A DNA stretch of 43,699 nt from Pseudomonadota bacterium (lineage in GTDB: Bacteria > Pseudomonadota > Gammaproteobacteria > Burkholderiales > Casimicrobiaceae), in the NCBI GenBank assembly GCA_018241765.1, contig JAFEDD010000023.1:1-43699 (forward strand). The letters are read 5' to 3'. The notes beneath the pieces were generated by a model. It was not told the DNA's origin. It made no database searches and saw only the letters and a program-made list of their open reading frames with translations. Made by a program: the position numbers and the translations under genes. Shown piece after piece: positions 26,274 to 35,867 of the stretch. Every line of letters begins with the position of its first letter. The stretch's first letter is position 1.

Positions 26274-26361
26274 GAACTTCTCCCAACCCTTTCCTCTATT
26301 CCGCGCGGCCCACGGCGCCATCGATGTGCCCGATGCGCGCAGCGCGGCGACCACGCGGCGG

Positions 26362-26928
26362 ATGCATAGTATGACAGCAACGGTGACAAAAAGTGCTCGC
26401 CCTGGCGCGCGCCCGACCCGGCGCCTCGTCGGATCGACGTTGGCGTCGGTACTGGTGCTGGGCGCGGCAAGCGCTGCGCTCGCCGCCGCGCCAGCGCCGC
26501 CGCCCGAGCCGCTGCCCGTCGATCAGGCATTTCCGATCACGGCGGCGATCGAACGCGGCAAGATGGTTCTGCGCTTCGACGTGCAGCCCGGGCATTACCT
26601 GTACCGCGACCGCTTCGAGCTGGCGATGGGCGGGCACAGTCTGGCGTCGCTGCCGCTGCCGCGCGGGCGCATGAAGCAGGACCCGAACTTCGGTCGCGTC
26701 GAGGTCTACGAGCAGCCGATGCAGTTGAGCGTTCCGGCAACGCAGGGGGCCGCGGGAGCGGCGCCCGAGGTCAAACTCGTCTATCAGGGGTGCTCGGAGC
26801 TCGCCGGCGTGTGCTACCCGCCGGTCACGCGCACCTTCCGTCCGCAGGCCGACGGCAAGGCGGTGGCGCCCGTCGAAACCGGCGCCACCAGTTTCAAGGC
26901 GATGTTCCGCAAGCAGGTGAGTCAATGA
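26362..26928 (+). CDS. Stand-alone DsbD N-terminal (nDsbD) domain protein
   Basis: A 188-residue exported protein. The N-terminus (RRLVGSTLASVLVLGAASAALA) is a signal peptide. The rest matches the immunoglobulin-like N-terminal domain of DsbD: DQAFPITAAIERGKMVLRF, PGHYLYRDRFEL, and the active cysteine pair in VYQGCSELAGVCYPPVT. In full DsbD this domain receives electrons from a membrane core and reduces periplasmic partners; here the gene ends after it. The stop overlaps the tlpA start (ATGA), so the two redox proteins are probably coupled and may be partners. The start could be ATG 26362 or 26371; neither has a strong ribosome-binding site. Confidence 0.8.
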   Translation: MHSMTATVTKSARPGARPTRRLVGSTLASVLVLGAASAALAAAPAPPPEPLPVDQAFPITAAIERGKMVLRFDVQPGHYLYRDRFELAMGGHSLASLPLPRGRMKQDPNFGRVEVYEQPMQLSVPATQGAAGAAPEVKLVYQGCSELAGVCYPPVTRTFRPQADGKAVAPVETGATSFKAMFRKQVSQ

Positions 26929-27455
26929 GCGAGCTGTCCAACCGGTCACGGCGCGTGCTGATCGGCGCCTCGGCGGTCGCCGCGGCGGCGGCCGGCGTGC
27001 TCGGCGGACATTGGTGGCTCACGCGGGGCACCGTCGCCGGCGATGAGGCGAAACTGCTCGCGGCCAGTTTTCCGGCCATGGACGGTGGGCAGGCGACGCC
27101 GATGTCCACCTGGCAGGGCAAGACGCTGATCATCAATTTCTGGGCGACGTGGTGCGGCCCGTGCCGCGAGGAGATGCCCGACTTCGTGAAGGCGCAGCAG
27201 GCATTTGGCGACAAAGGGCTGCAATTCGTCGGCATCGCCGTCGATCGTCGCGACGCGGTCGAGCGCTTTGCAAAGGAACTCGGCATCAACTATCCGATTC
27301 TGCTGGCCGACGTCGCGTGGCTGAACGAACTGCGCACGATGGGCAACCCGCAGAGCGTGCTGCCGTTCACGCTGGTGGTTTCGCCGCAAGGCAAAGTAAC
27401 GCTTCGTCGCGTAGGCCGCCTCAAGTTCGACGAAATTGCCGCTATGTTCGCCTGA
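26925..27455 (+). CDS. TlpA/ResA-like membrane-anchored thioredoxin
   Basis: A 176-residue thiol-disulfide oxidoreductase anchored by an N-terminal helix (VLIGASAVAAAAAGVLGG) with the thioredoxin domain outside. The active site is NFWATWCGPCREEMPDF, followed by the TlpA-family insertion GIAVDRRDAVERFAKELGIN and the cis-Pro loop SVLPFTLVVSPQGK. Such proteins usually reduce apocytochrome c or other periplasmic disulfides. It overlaps the nDsbD-domain gene by 4 bp, so the two likely form one redox unit. Palindrome C lies 55 bp after the stop. Confidence 0.92.
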   Translation: MSELSNRSRRVLIGASAVAAAAAGVLGGHWWLTRGTVAGDEAKLLAASFPAMDGGQATPMSTWQGKTLIINFWATWCGPCREEMPDFVKAQQAFGDKGLQFVGIAVDRRDAVERFAKELGINYPILLADVAWLNELRTMGNPQSVLPFTLVVSPQGKVTLRRVGRLKFDEIAAMFA

Positions 27456-27510
27456 CTGCGTCGATCGTCGTCCGTCCGGATGAACCGTTCCACATCCGTT
27501 TTCGCCTGGG

Positions 27511-27627
27511 CAACTTTTGGCGCAAAGCCGCATCCACAACGGGCTTGGCGCGCATTTTTGCTTGAAGTCGACTATCGGTCATATCGCGCGCCAGGCCTGT
27601 TGCAAACGTCGTTTGCGAGAAAAGTTG
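27511..27627. repeat. ~117-bp imperfect palindromic element, copy C
   Basis: The palindrome is centred on GTCGAC at 27567-27572, with CAACTTTT at both outer ends in inverted orientation. The left arm shares GCATCCACAACGGGCTTGG with copy B. It sits 55 bp after the tlpA stop, the same relation as copies A and B. It lies in the 369-bp gap between tlpA and aroQ. From 27628 to 27824 I see only an AT-richer stretch that probably holds the aroQ promoter, with no confident hexamers. Confidence 0.8.
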
Positions 27628-27824
27628 ATCGGTTTCACGGCGAGGTTTTTTGGGACGGACGAGCGCTTCGGGCGCGGTTCGAGCGCTGCCGCGAGAGGCT
27701 CCGCGGCCGGTCGCGGACGCGGAATATTCTGTCGCCATCTGGCAACAAATCGCGATTTCAGGCAAACTATCGCCTATCTCAACTCAACTCGCAGCGATTT
27801 TTTGATCGATGCGGGTCGCCACCG

Positions 27825-28322
27825 ATGGCCAATCGCGCCGCCGAACGTGCGCCCAAGCCTGATCGCAGCCGTGCCGTCGGGCGCCGGCTGCTGCTGCTGA
27901 ACGGTCCGAACCTGAACCTGCTCGGCAGCCGCGAGCCCGAGCGCTACGGCCACACGACGCTCGCCGAGATTGAACGACGTCTCGCCGCCCGGGCCTCCGA
28001 AGCGGGCTTCACGCTCGATTGCGTGCAGAGCAACCACGAGGGCGTGCTCATCGACCGCCTGCACGCCACGCGCGGCGACGGCACCGTGGCCGCGATCGTC
28101 AACGCGGGCGGATTGACGCACACCAGCGTCGCGCTGCGCGACGCCTTCGCGGCCGTGGCGCTGCCGTTCGTCGAGGTCCATGTCAGCAACGTCCACGCGC
28201 GGGAGGCATTCCGCCACCACTCGTACCTGAGCGCCATCGCGCTCGGCGTCATCGTCGGCCTCGGCGCCCGGGGCTATGACCTCGCGCTCGACTTTCTTCT
28301 GGGCGAATTTGGCGCGGCCTGA
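27825..28322 (+). CDS. aroQ: Type II 3-dehydroquinate dehydratase
   Basis: A 165-residue shikimate-pathway enzyme (3-dehydroquinate to 3-dehydroshikimate). The motif [21 protein letters not shown] carries the flexible catalytic-Tyr loop, and the substrate-binding segments [33 protein letters not shown] and [21 protein letters not shown] are complete. The family is about 145-150 residues, and about 18 extra N-terminal residues ([11 protein letters not shown]) make the start less certain. Linkage to accB-accC is typical of proteobacteria. Confidence 0.94.
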   Translation: MANRAAERAPKPDRSRAVGRRLLLLNGPNLNLLGSREPERYGHTTLAEIERRLAARASEAGFTLDCVQSNHEGVLIDRLHATRGDGTVAAIVNAGGLTHTSVALRDAFAAVALPFVEVHVSNVHAREAFRHHSYLSAIALGVIVGLGARGYDLALDFLLGEFGAA

Positions 28323-28427
28323 ACACGCCGACGTTTCAAACGCCAAGCTGTCAATCACCACCGTTTCTGATCCGCAGCCACGTCGATCGCCCCGCGCGGT
28401 CGCCACCGAGCAAAGGAGCCCCACCGC

Positions 28428-28895
28428 ATGGATCTGCGCAAACTCAAAACCCTCATCGAACTCGTGCAGGACTCGGGCATCGCCGAACTCGAAGTGACCG
28501 AAGGCGAGGAGCGCGTGCGCATCACCCGCACCGTCGCCCAGGCCAACCCGCCGCTGATGCAATACGCGGCACCCGTCATGGCGCCGCCGGTCGCGGCGCC
28601 GGCGCCGGTGCCGCCCACCGCGGCCGCGACCAGCGCAGCGGGGACGCCGCCCGAGCCGGCCGGCTTCGCCGTCAAGTCGCCGATGGTCGGCACCTTCTAC
28701 CGCGCACCCTCGCCGGGCGCCGCACCGTTCGTCGAGGTAGGCAGCACGGTCGCCGTCGGCGACACGCTGTGCATCATCGAAGCGATGAAGCTGATGAACG
28801 AAATCGAAGCCGAAAAGGCGGGTGTCGTAAAAGCGATCCTCGTCGAATCGGGGCAGGCCATCGAGTACGGCCAGACACTCTTCATCATCGAATAG
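28428..28895 (+). CDS. accB: Biotin carboxyl carrier protein of acetyl-CoA carboxylase
   Basis: A 155-residue BCCP subunit that carries carboxybiotin between AccC and AccAD in fatty-acid synthesis. The N-terminal [20 protein letters not shown] is the dimerisation region, followed by an Ala/Pro-rich linker (about residues 48-75). The biotinyl domain contains [15 protein letters not shown], with biotinylated Lys121, and the thumb segment [11 protein letters not shown]. It is followed six bases later by the accC open frame. Confidence 0.96.
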   Translation: MDLRKLKTLIELVQDSGIAELEVTEGEERVRITRTVAQANPPLMQYAAPVMAPPVAAPAPVPPTAAATSAAGTPPEPAGFAVKSPMVGTFYRAPSPGAAPFVEVGSTVAVGDTLCIIEAMKLMNEIEAEKAGVVKAILVESGQAIEYGQTLFIIE

Positions 28896-28949
28896 CGAAC
28901 GATGGCGCTCTCTCTCAGTTCGTCCAAGAAGCCACCCGCCGGACCGCAG

Positions 28950-30308
28950 ATGTTCGACAAGGTGCTGATCGCCAATCGTGGCGAGATCGCGCTGCGCATC
29001 CAGCGTGCCTGCCGCGAAATGGGCATCAAGACCGTCGTCGTGCACTCCGAGGCCGACGCCGAGGCGAAGTACGTGAAGCTCGCCGATCAGTCGGTGTGCA
29101 TCGGCCCCGCGCCATCGGCGCAGAGTTACCTGAACGTGCCCGCCATCATCGCGGCGGCCGAAGTGACGGACGCGCAGGCGATCCACCCCGGCTACGGTTT
29201 TCTCTCCGAGAACGCCGACTTCTGCGAGAAGGTCGAGAAGTCGGGCTTCGTCTTCATCGGGCCGCGCGCCGAAACCATCCGCCTGATGGGCGACAAGGTC
29301 TCGGCGAAGGCGGCGATGAAGAAGGCCGGCGTGCCGGTGGTGCCGGGCATCGAGGGCGCGCTGCCGGAGGACCCGCGCGAGATCATTCGCCTCGCGCGCC
29401 AGATCGGCTATCCGGTCATCATCAAGGCCTCCGGCGGCGGCGGCGGGCGCGGCATGCGCGTCGTGCAGACGGAGGCCGCGCTGATCAACGCGGTGACGCT
29501 GACGCAGGGCGAGGCGCTCGCCGCATTCGGCAACGGCACCGTCTACATGGAGAAGTTCCTCGAGCAACCGCGTCACATCGAGATTCAGGTGCTGGCCGAC
29601 CAGCACAAGAACGCGGTCTATCTCGGCGAGCGCGACTGCTCGATGCAGCGGCGGCACCAGAAGATCATCGAAGAGGCTCCGGCGCCGGGCATTCCGGAAA
29701 AGCTGATCGCGAAGATCGGCGAGCGCTGCGTCGAGGCGTGCAAGAAGATCGGCTATCGCGGGGCGGGTACCTTCGAATTCCTCTACGAGAAGGGCGAGTT
29801 CTTCTTCATCGAGATGAATACCCGCGTGCAGGTCGAGCATCCGGTCACCGAGCTCATCACCGGCGTCGACATCGTGCAGGAGCAGATCCGCATCGCCGCC
29901 GACCACAAGATGACGCTGCGTCAGAAGGACATCATCAAGCGCGGCCACGCCATCGAATGCCGCATCAACGCGGAGGACCCGTTCAGCTTCGTGCCTTCGC
30001 CCGGCCGCATCACCAGCTGGCACGCGCCCGGCGGGCCCGGCATTCGCGTCGACTCACACGCCTACAACGGCTACTTCGTGCCGCCGAACTACGACTCGAT
30101 GGTCGGCAAGCTGCTCGCCTACGGCGCGACGCGGGAGCAGGCCATCGCCCGCATGCGCGTCGCCCTCTCCGAGATGATCGTCGAGGGCATCAAAACCAAC
30201 GTTCCGCTACACCGCGAATTGATGGAGGACGCCGAGTTCCAGAAGGGCGGGTTTTCCATCCACTATCTCGAAAGCCGCATGGCCGCACTCGCCGAGCGGC
30301 GGCGCTGA
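28950..30308 (+). CDS. accC: Biotin carboxylase subunit of acetyl-CoA carboxylase
   Basis: A 452-residue ATP-grasp enzyme that carboxylates the biotin of AccB using bicarbonate and ATP. It begins [20 protein letters not shown]. The [13 protein letters not shown] segment, the glycine-rich ATP loop [16 protein letters not shown], the [20 protein letters not shown] motif and the catalytic [14 protein letters not shown] are all present. The frame is open from an ATG at 28902 that would add 16 residues ([16 protein letters not shown]). I favour 28950 because it is the family start, but neither has a strong ribosome-binding site. Confidence 0.95.
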   Translation: MFDKVLIANRGEIALRIQRACREMGIKTVVVHSEADAEAKYVKLADQSVCIGPAPSAQSYLNVPAIIAAAEVTDAQAIHPGYGFLSENADFCEKVEKSGFVFIGPRAETIRLMGDKVSAKAAMKKAGVPVVPGIEGALPEDPREIIRLARQIGYPVIIKASGGGGGRGMRVVQTEAALINAVTLTQGEALAAFGNGTVYMEKFLEQPRHIEIQVLADQHKNAVYLGERDCSMQRRHQKIIEEAPAPGIPEKLIAKIGERCVEACKKIGYRGAGTFEFLYEKGEFFFIEMNTRVQVEHPVTELITGVDIVQEQIRIAADHKMTLRQKDIIKRGHAIECRINAEDPFSFVPSPGRITSWHAPGGPGIRVDSHAYNGYFVPPNYDSMVGKLLAYGATREQAIARMRVALSEMIVEGIKTNVPLHRELMEDAEFQKGGFSIHYLESRMAALAERRR

Positions 30309-30326
30309 CAGGCTGAGCGGCGAACC

Positions 30327-31289
30327 ATGACCGGTGACACGACCACGAGCGGCGGCGAAGCCGGGGCATCGGCCGAGCCGCGCAGCTGGATCGAAATATC
30401 GGGGCCGGTGCGCGGTGCGCTGGCGGACGCTGTCGCCGATGCGCTCTTGGCGGCGGGCGCGCTGGCCGTCGACGTCGCCGATCTGCATGCCGAAAGCGAT
30501 GCCGAACAGCCGATCTTCGGTGAGCCGGGCATGGCGCTCTCGGCGCGCTGGGCCGACAGTCGCATCGCCGCGTTGTTCGACGGTGCCGTGACGACCGACG
30601 AGCTCGATGCGCTGTGGCAGAGCTTGCGCGAGAGCATCGAAGGGGATGCCGGAGCGCTTGGCCCGCACGAATTGCGCGTGGTGCCGGAGACCGATTGGGT
30701 GCGCGCCACGCAGGCGCAGTTCGAGCCGCTGCGCATCAGTGAGCGGCTGTGGGTGGTGCCGAGCTGGTGCGTGCCGCCGGCGCCGAACGCGATCAACCTG
30801 CGCGTCGATCCCGGCCTCGCGTTTGGCACCGGCACGCACCCGACCACCCGACTGTGTCTCGAATGGCTCGATGGCTTGCCGCTCGCCGGCGTCAGCGTGC
30901 TCGACTACGGCTGCGGCTCGGGCATCCTGGCGATGGCGGCGGCCGCGCTGGGTGCCGGGCGCGCCGTCGGTGTCGACATCGATCCGCAGGCGGTGCTCAC
31001 GGCCGCGCGCAACGCCGAGGCCAACGGCCTCGCCGTCGCGTTCGCCACGTCCGACGCCGAGCTCGACGAGCGCTTCGACGTCGTCGTCGCCAACATTCTC
31101 TCGGGGCCGCTGGCCGTTCTCGCACCGGCCATCGCGGCGCACGTCAAACCCGGTGGCCAACTTGCGCTCGCCGGCATCCTGCCGGCTCAGGTGCAACGCA
31201 TTCGCGCAGCCTACGCGCCGTGGGTCGCGCTCGCGGTCAGCGCCGAACGCGACGGATGGGTGCGCATGACGGGCCAGCGCGCGCACTGA
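30327..31289 (+). CDS. prmA: Ribosomal protein L11 methyltransferase
   Basis: A 320-residue SAM-dependent methyltransferase that trimethylates ribosomal protein L11. The N-terminal ferredoxin-like substrate-recognition domain is followed by FGTGTHPTTRLCLEWLD, SAM motif I VLDYGCGSGILAMAAAALGA, VGVDIDPQAVLTAARNAEAN, and the NI.SGPL motif (VVANILSGPLAVLAPAI). Length is slightly above E. coli PrmA (293) because of an N-terminal extension. The accC-prmA order is typical of betaproteobacteria. Confidence 0.94.
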   Translation: MTGDTTTSGGEAGASAEPRSWIEISGPVRGALADAVADALLAAGALAVDVADLHAESDAEQPIFGEPGMALSARWADSRIAALFDGAVTTDELDALWQSLRESIEGDAGALGPHELRVVPETDWVRATQAQFEPLRISERLWVVPSWCVPPAPNAINLRVDPGLAFGTGTHPTTRLCLEWLDGLPLAGVSVLDYGCGSGILAMAAAALGAGRAVGVDIDPQAVLTAARNAEANGLAVAFATSDAELDERFDVVVANILSGPLAVLAPAIAAHVKPGGQLALAGILPAQVQRIRAAYAPWVALAVSAERDGWVRMTGQRAH

Positions 31290-31331
31290 GCGCGCGCCGA
31301 CGCGTGGCCATCGCTACGCTACGATTGCACC

Positions 31332-32267
31332 ATGTCCATGAGCAGCACGACCGCCTCGACCTCCGCGGTGACGAGGTGCCCGCATTGCAACGCCAAGTTT
31401 CGTGTGCGCGCCGAGCAGGTCAAGCCGCACGCGGGTCTCGTGCGCTGCGGCGCCTGCCGTGGCATCTTCGACGCCGTCGAGCATCTGGTCGAGGGCACGC
31501 TGCCGCCGGTGCCGCCGCCCGAGGATGACTTCGAGCAGGAGCCGCCGCGCACCATCGTGCAGGGCATGCCGGCGGTCGACCAGCCGCACGCCGAGGATGC
31601 GGCGCACGCCGCTGAAGCGGCGGCGCCTACGACGCGCGGCGCGCGCTCGGGCGCCGACACGGTTGCACGCGCGGCGTCCGATGTGCAGGTCAAGAATCTC
31701 GATGCTCCCAGCGAAACCGCCGCGCCGGTGACGCCCGATGCGGGCGACGCGCACTACCGCTGGAAGCGCACACCGAAGCCGATGAGCCGTGGCGCGCGTG
31801 CCATGTGGGCGTTGCTGTCGCTGCTCGCGCTCACCGCGCTCGTGGCGCAGGGCGCGTATTTCTACCGCGATGAGCTCGCCAGCCGCGTGCCCGCGCTGGC
31901 GCCGGCGCTGGCGATCGCATGCGAGCGCGTCGGTTGCCACCTGGAGCCGCCGCGACGTGCCGACGTTCTCGGCTTCGTGGGTGCCGAGCTCGCCGCGGAC
32001 CCCGCCCACAAGGGGCTCTTCGTGTTCACCGCAACGCTGCGCAACAGCGGCAATCAGGCGGTCGCCTATCCGCACCTGGTGCTGAGTCTCGACGGCCTCG
32101 GCGGGGAACTGGTGGCGCGGCGCGTCTTTTCGCCGACCGAATTCGCGCCGGCGACAGCCAATCTCGCGCGTGGCCTCGACGCCGGCGCCGAGGTCGAAGT
32201 CAAGCTCTATCTCGATGCCAGTCAGTCGAATGTCGTGGGCTTCAAGGTTGATCACGCCTATCTCTGA
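31332..32267 (+). CDS. Zinc-ribbon and DUF3426 domain membrane protein
   Basis: A 311-residue protein with an N-terminal MJ0042-type zinc ribbon (RCPHCNAKFRV ... LVRCGACRGIFDA), a long acidic/Ala linker, a single membrane helix (GARAMWALLSLLALTALVAQ) and a DUF3426 domain at the C-terminus (LFVFTATLRNSGNQAVAYPH ... VVGFKVDHAYL). The family is conserved after prmA in betaproteobacteria, and its role is unknown. The cytoplasmic zinc finger may sense or bind a partner while DUF3426 faces the periplasm. Confidence 0.85.
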   Translation: MSMSSTTASTSAVTRCPHCNAKFRVRAEQVKPHAGLVRCGACRGIFDAVEHLVEGTLPPVPPPEDDFEQEPPRTIVQGMPAVDQPHAEDAAHAAEAAAPTTRGARSGADTVARAASDVQVKNLDAPSETAAPVTPDAGDAHYRWKRTPKPMSRGARAMWALLSLLALTALVAQGAYFYRDELASRVPALAPALAIACERVGCHLEPPRRADVLGFVGAELAADPAHKGLFVFTATLRNSGNQAVAYPHLVLSLDGLGGELVARRVFSPTEFAPATANLARGLDAGAEVEVKLYLDASQSNVVGFKVDHAYL

Positions 32268-32315
32268 GTCGCGCCTCGACGAGCGCGGCGACGGTGGCAG
32301 GTCAGGGGTGCGCTG

Positions 32316-33416
32316 ATGCTCCGACGCGCCGACCGCAGCACACTCGCGCAGTGGGTCACGGTGATCAACGTCGGCGTCATCGTCTATGCCAGTCTCCAGC
32401 CATTCAGTGGCTGGACGCCGCTGCCACCGCAGGCGCGCTTCTTTTTGTGGCAGTGGCCGCAACGCGTGATCGTGAACGATGTGCTGATCAACGTGATTGG
32501 CTATCTTCCGTTCGGAGCGGCACTGGCGTTGGCCTGGCCAACACGATGGGGACGGCGGCGCCGATGGATGCTGAGCGTCGCCGCAGGTGCAGCTCTGTCG
32601 CTGGCGATGGAGAGCGCCCAGATGTGGCTGCCGACACGCTACGCGAGCACGGTCGACGTCATCACCAACACGCTCGGCACGGGGCTCGGTGCGGCGCTGG
32701 GCCTGTTGCTCACGGTGCCGGCGGGACTCGGTCGCGCGGCGCAGGCGATGCGCGAGCGCTGGGTGGTGCCGGGCGCCACGGGCGAGCTGATGCTGGCATT
32801 GCTCGCGCTGTGGCTGCTCGCCCAGATCAATCCGGCCATTCCGTTGTTCGCTGCGACCTATCATCCCGGCCAGCAGGCGGCGCTGGAGCCCGCCGTGCTG
32901 GTGGTCGAACTCGCGCAGACCGCCTCTGCCCTGATCGGCATCGGACTCTTTACCGATCTCACGATGCGGCGCCGCTCGTACGGCGGTTTCGCGCTGGTCG
33001 CCGTCATCGCGTTGGCCGTGCTGATGAAGCTCCTCGCGGCGCTCGCGCTCTTGAAACCGTTGGCGTGGGACGAGTGGCTGCGTCCGGGGCATGCGCTCGG
33101 ACTCGCTGGCGGCGCCTTCGCCCTGATGCTGCTGTTCTGGCTGCCACGACGCGTGAAGTCCGTGCTCGCCGGCATCGCCTTGCTGACCGGAGTGCTGAGC
33201 ACGCTGCTGTTGCCCGATTTCGTGACGGCGAAGGCGCCGCTGTCGATCTTCAACTGGAACTTCGGCCACCTGCTTCATCTGAACGGGCTCACGCGGACGA
33301 TCATCCTCGTCTGGCCGTTCATCGCGACGGCTGTCCTGTTGTGGCGCTTTGGTGCGATGGCCGAATCGGCGCCCAAGGATCGGCACCGCGCCGCGACCCC
33401 TAAAATGCCCTCATGA
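32316..33416 (+). CDS. VanZ family membrane protein
   Basis: A 366-residue polytopic protein. The first third has the VanZ pattern: VINVGVIVYASLQPFSGW, NDVLINVIGYLPFGAALALA, LAMESAQMWLPTRYASTVDV and NTLGTGLGAALG. Further membrane helices extend to the C-terminus. VanZ relatives include a teicoplanin-resistance factor, but most chromosomal members, like this one, have no known role. It overlaps the following hydrolase by 4 bp (ATGA), so the two are probably co-translated. Confidence 0.85.
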   Translation: MLRRADRSTLAQWVTVINVGVIVYASLQPFSGWTPLPPQARFFLWQWPQRVIVNDVLINVIGYLPFGAALALAWPTRWGRRRRWMLSVAAGAALSLAMESAQMWLPTRYASTVDVITNTLGTGLGAALGLLLTVPAGLGRAAQAMRERWVVPGATGELMLALLALWLLAQINPAIPLFAATYHPGQQAALEPAVLVVELAQTASALIGIGLFTDLTMRRRSYGGFALVAVIALAVLMKLLAALALLKPLAWDEWLRPGHALGLAGGAFALMLLFWLPRRVKSVLAGIALLTGVLSTLLLPDFVTAKAPLSIFNWNFGHLLHLNGLTRTIILVWPFIATAVLLWRFGAMAESAPKDRHRAATPKMPS

Positions 33417-34024
33417 CGAACGCTGCAACGTCCCTGATCGATGGCCCTGCGGGGGCGCTCGAAGTGGCTCTTCAGTTGCCCGGCGGCGCCCCGCCCAAGG
33501 CGCTGGCGCTGGTCTGTCATCCGCATCCGGTGCACGGCGGCACGATGGACAACAAGGTGGCGCAGATGCTCGCCCGCGCGTTTCTCGAACTCGGATTCGC
33601 GGCGCTGCGGTTCAACTTCCGCGGCGTCGGGCGCAGCGAAGGGAGCTTCGACGAAGGCATTGGCGAGACGGAGGATGCGGCCGCTGCGCTGGCCTTTGGC
33701 CGCGCGCAGACGGGTGAATCGCTGCCTCTGGTTGCCGCCGGCTTTTCGTTCGGCTGCTTCGTGCAGGCGCGGCTTCAGGCGCGCGCGGCGCCGAGCCAGA
33801 TGGTGTTGGTCGGCCCTGCCGTCGGGCGCTTTCCGGTGGCGACGGTGCCGCCGGGCACCTTGGTCATTCACGGCGAGCAGGACGACGTGGTGCCGCTCGC
33901 GGACGTGCTCGACTGGGCGCGTCCGCAGGGGTTGCCGGTCACGGTGTTTCCTGGCGCCGGACACTTCTTTCATGGCCGCATGACCGAACTGAAGGCCGTC
34001 GTGAAGCGGCACTGTCGCCTGTGA
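33413..34024 (+). CDS. Alpha/beta hydrolase (dienelactone-hydrolase-like)
   Basis: A 203-residue serine hydrolase of the short alpha/beta type. It has VCHPHPVHGGTMDNKV near residue 35, the RFNFRGVGRSEG turn, the nucleophile elbow AAGFSFGCF, the acid region LVIHGEQDDVVPLADV and the catalytic His in FPGAGHFFHG. Substrate is unknown; relatives are annotated as hydrolases of unknown specificity (COG2945-type). Its start overlaps the VanZ stop. Confidence 0.88.
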   Translation: MTNAATSLIDGPAGALEVALQLPGGAPPKALALVCHPHPVHGGTMDNKVAQMLARAFLELGFAALRFNFRGVGRSEGSFDEGIGETEDAAAALAFGRAQTGESLPLVAAGFSFGCFVQARLQARAAPSQMVLVGPAVGRFPVATVPPGTLVIHGEQDDVVPLADVLDWARPQGLPVTVFPGAGHFFHGRMTELKAVVKRHCRL

Positions 34025-34151
34025 TGGTGACCGTGGCGCTCAGCATGAAGTGCGGTTTGTTTTTTCGCGAGAGCCGGGCAGGGTTCGCGGCGCGGTGCCG
34101 GGTGCTGGCGCCTGCTGTGCCGGCGGCGCGCTCGTAGCGCTGCGTTCACCG

Positions 34152-34574
34152 ATGCTCTGGGTCAAATCGTTTCACATCGTGTTCGTCATCACCTGGATGG
34201 CGGCGATCTTCTATCTGCCACGGCTCTATGTCTACCACGTGCAGGCGCTGCGCGAGGGTGACACGCGGGGCAGCGAACGCTTCAAGGTCATGGAGCGCAA
34301 ACTCTACGTCGGCATCATGACGCCAAGCGCGGTGCTCGCCGTGGCGCTCGGGTTATGGCTCTGGCTTGGCTTCGGCATCGGCGGGCACTGGATGCATGTG
34401 AAGTTCGCGCTGGTGCTGCTGCTGCTGGCTTATCACGGGCTCTGCTGGTGGCATCTTCGCGCGTTCCGCTGCGATGGCAACCGCCATTCCGAGCGCTATT
34501 TCCGCATCATCAACGAGCTGCCCGTCGTGCTGTTGTTCGGCATCGTGCTGCTGGTCGTGCTGAAGCCATTCTGA
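34152..34574 (+). CDS. hemJ: Protoporphyrinogen oxidase HemJ-like protein
   Basis: A 140-residue four-helix membrane protein of the HemJ/UPF0093 (CopD-like) family that oxidises protoporphyrinogen IX in haem synthesis. The N-terminal MLWVKSFHIVFVITWMAAIF carries the conserved His, followed by YLPRLYVYH, and later MHVKFALVLLLLAYHGLC. ATG 34152 begins the motif. A GTG-led extension to 34050 is Ala/Gly-rich and unlikely. The stop overlaps the start of the next gene (TGATG). Confidence 0.85.
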   Translation: MLWVKSFHIVFVITWMAAIFYLPRLYVYHVQALREGDTRGSERFKVMERKLYVGIMTPSAVLAVALGLWLWLGFGIGGHWMHVKFALVLLLLAYHGLCWWHLRAFRCDGNRHSERYFRIINELPVVLLFGIVLLVVLKPF

Positions 34575-35815
34575 TGCACCCGAGGAAGCCATCGCCACCG
34601 GTGCCGCGCGCAACGCTCTCGATTCGCGCCAAACCGATCGATGATCGCGCGCAGAAGTTCTTCGCGCCGTGCCCGCGCGGACTCGAGGCCGTGCTGGCGG
34701 CGGAACTGGCCGCGCTGTCGGCCCATGCCGTGGTCGCCACCGATGGCGGCGTGGCGTTTCAGGGGCCGTTCGCGCTCGGTATGCGGGTGTGTCTGTGGAG
34801 CCGCATCGCGAGCCGTGTGCTGTGGCAGTTGGCGGAGGCCGAGTATCGGCACGAGGAGGAGATCTATCGCCTTGCCCGTGGCGTCGATTGGCCGCATCTG
34901 TTCTCGGCGCGAGAGACGATTCGCGTGCAGGTCGATGCCATCCGTTCGCCGCTGCGCAGCCTCGAATTCGTCACCCTGCGCGTGAAGGACGCCGTCGTCG
35001 ACCGCTTTCGTGCGGCGATGGCGTCGCGGCCGTCGGTCGACACCAGCCGTGCCGACATGCGCATCCACGTGTTTCTGACGGCGTACAAGGCGACCGTGTA
35101 CCTCGACCTCGCCGGTGAAGCGCTGTTCAAGCGGGGCTATCGTCGCGATGGGCTGGCCGCGCCGCTGCGCGAGAACCTGGCCGCCGGCATGCTGGCGCTG
35201 ATGGGCTGGAGCGGGCAGACGCCGCTGCTCGACCCGATGTGCGGCAGCGGCACGCTGCTGACCGAAGCGGCGATGATCGCCATGAACATGGCGCCCGGTG
35301 CGCAGCGCGGCTTCGCCTTCGAGAAGCTGCGCCAGTTCGATGCCGACGCGTTCCGTCGCATGCGGGAGGACGCGGCGGCCGGCCTCCGACCGTTGGCGCC
35401 CGGTCTGTTGACCGGCAACGATCGCAGCGCCGAGGCGGTCGCCAGCACGCGTCGGCACCTGCAGAACCTCGGCGGCGACGCGCTGCTGGCGGCGGTGACG
35501 CTGACTCAGGAGCCGCTCGAATCGCTCGCGGCGCCTGCCGCTGCGGGCGTTCTCTTGAGCAATCCGCCCTATGGCGAGCGGCTCGAAGAGCAGCAGACCT
35601 TGAAGGCCTGGTACCCGGCGCTCGGGGCGTGGTTGAAGCGCTCGCTGGCGGGCTGGCGCGTCGCGTTCATCACGGCCGATCGCGCGTTTCCGGGCGGTAT
35701 CGGCCTGAAGCCGACGCGACGCACGCCGCTGTTCAACGGGGCGCTCGACTGTCGGCTCTATGAGTTCGAGCTCTACGCCGGGTCGCGGCGAACGGATCGC
35801 GCGCCGTCGTCTTAA
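34574..35815 (+). CDS. THUMP-domain 23S rRNA methyltransferase (RlmL-like)
   Basis: A 413-residue class I RNA methyltransferase resembling the N-terminal half of E. coli RlmKL (YcbY), which makes m2G2445 of 23S rRNA. It has KFFAPCPRGLEAVLAAELAA, a THUMP region with RVQVDAIRSPLRSLEF, GYRRDGLAAPLRENLAA, the SAM-binding LLDPMCGSGTLLTEAAMIA and the catalytic NPPYGERLEE. The C-terminal RlmK half is absent, as is usual in betaproteobacteria. The start ATG 34574 overlaps the hemJ stop. Confidence 0.88.
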   Translation: MHPRKPSPPVPRATLSIRAKPIDDRAQKFFAPCPRGLEAVLAAELAALSAHAVVATDGGVAFQGPFALGMRVCLWSRIASRVLWQLAEAEYRHEEEIYRLARGVDWPHLFSARETIRVQVDAIRSPLRSLEFVTLRVKDAVVDRFRAAMASRPSVDTSRADMRIHVFLTAYKATVYLDLAGEALFKRGYRRDGLAAPLRENLAAGMLALMGWSGQTPLLDPMCGSGTLLTEAAMIAMNMAPGAQRGFAFEKLRQFDADAFRRMREDAAAGLRPLAPGLLTGNDRSAEAVASTRRHLQNLGGDALLAAVTLTQEPLESLAAPAAAGVLLSNPPYGERLEEQQTLKAWYPALGAWLKRSLAGWRVAFITADRAFPGGIGLKPTRRTPLFNGALDCRLYEFELYAGSRRTDRAPSS

Positions 35816-35867
35816 AATCGCAATATCGTTCGACCTACCCTCCGCGCCGCTGCGCGGTGCAATCGCC

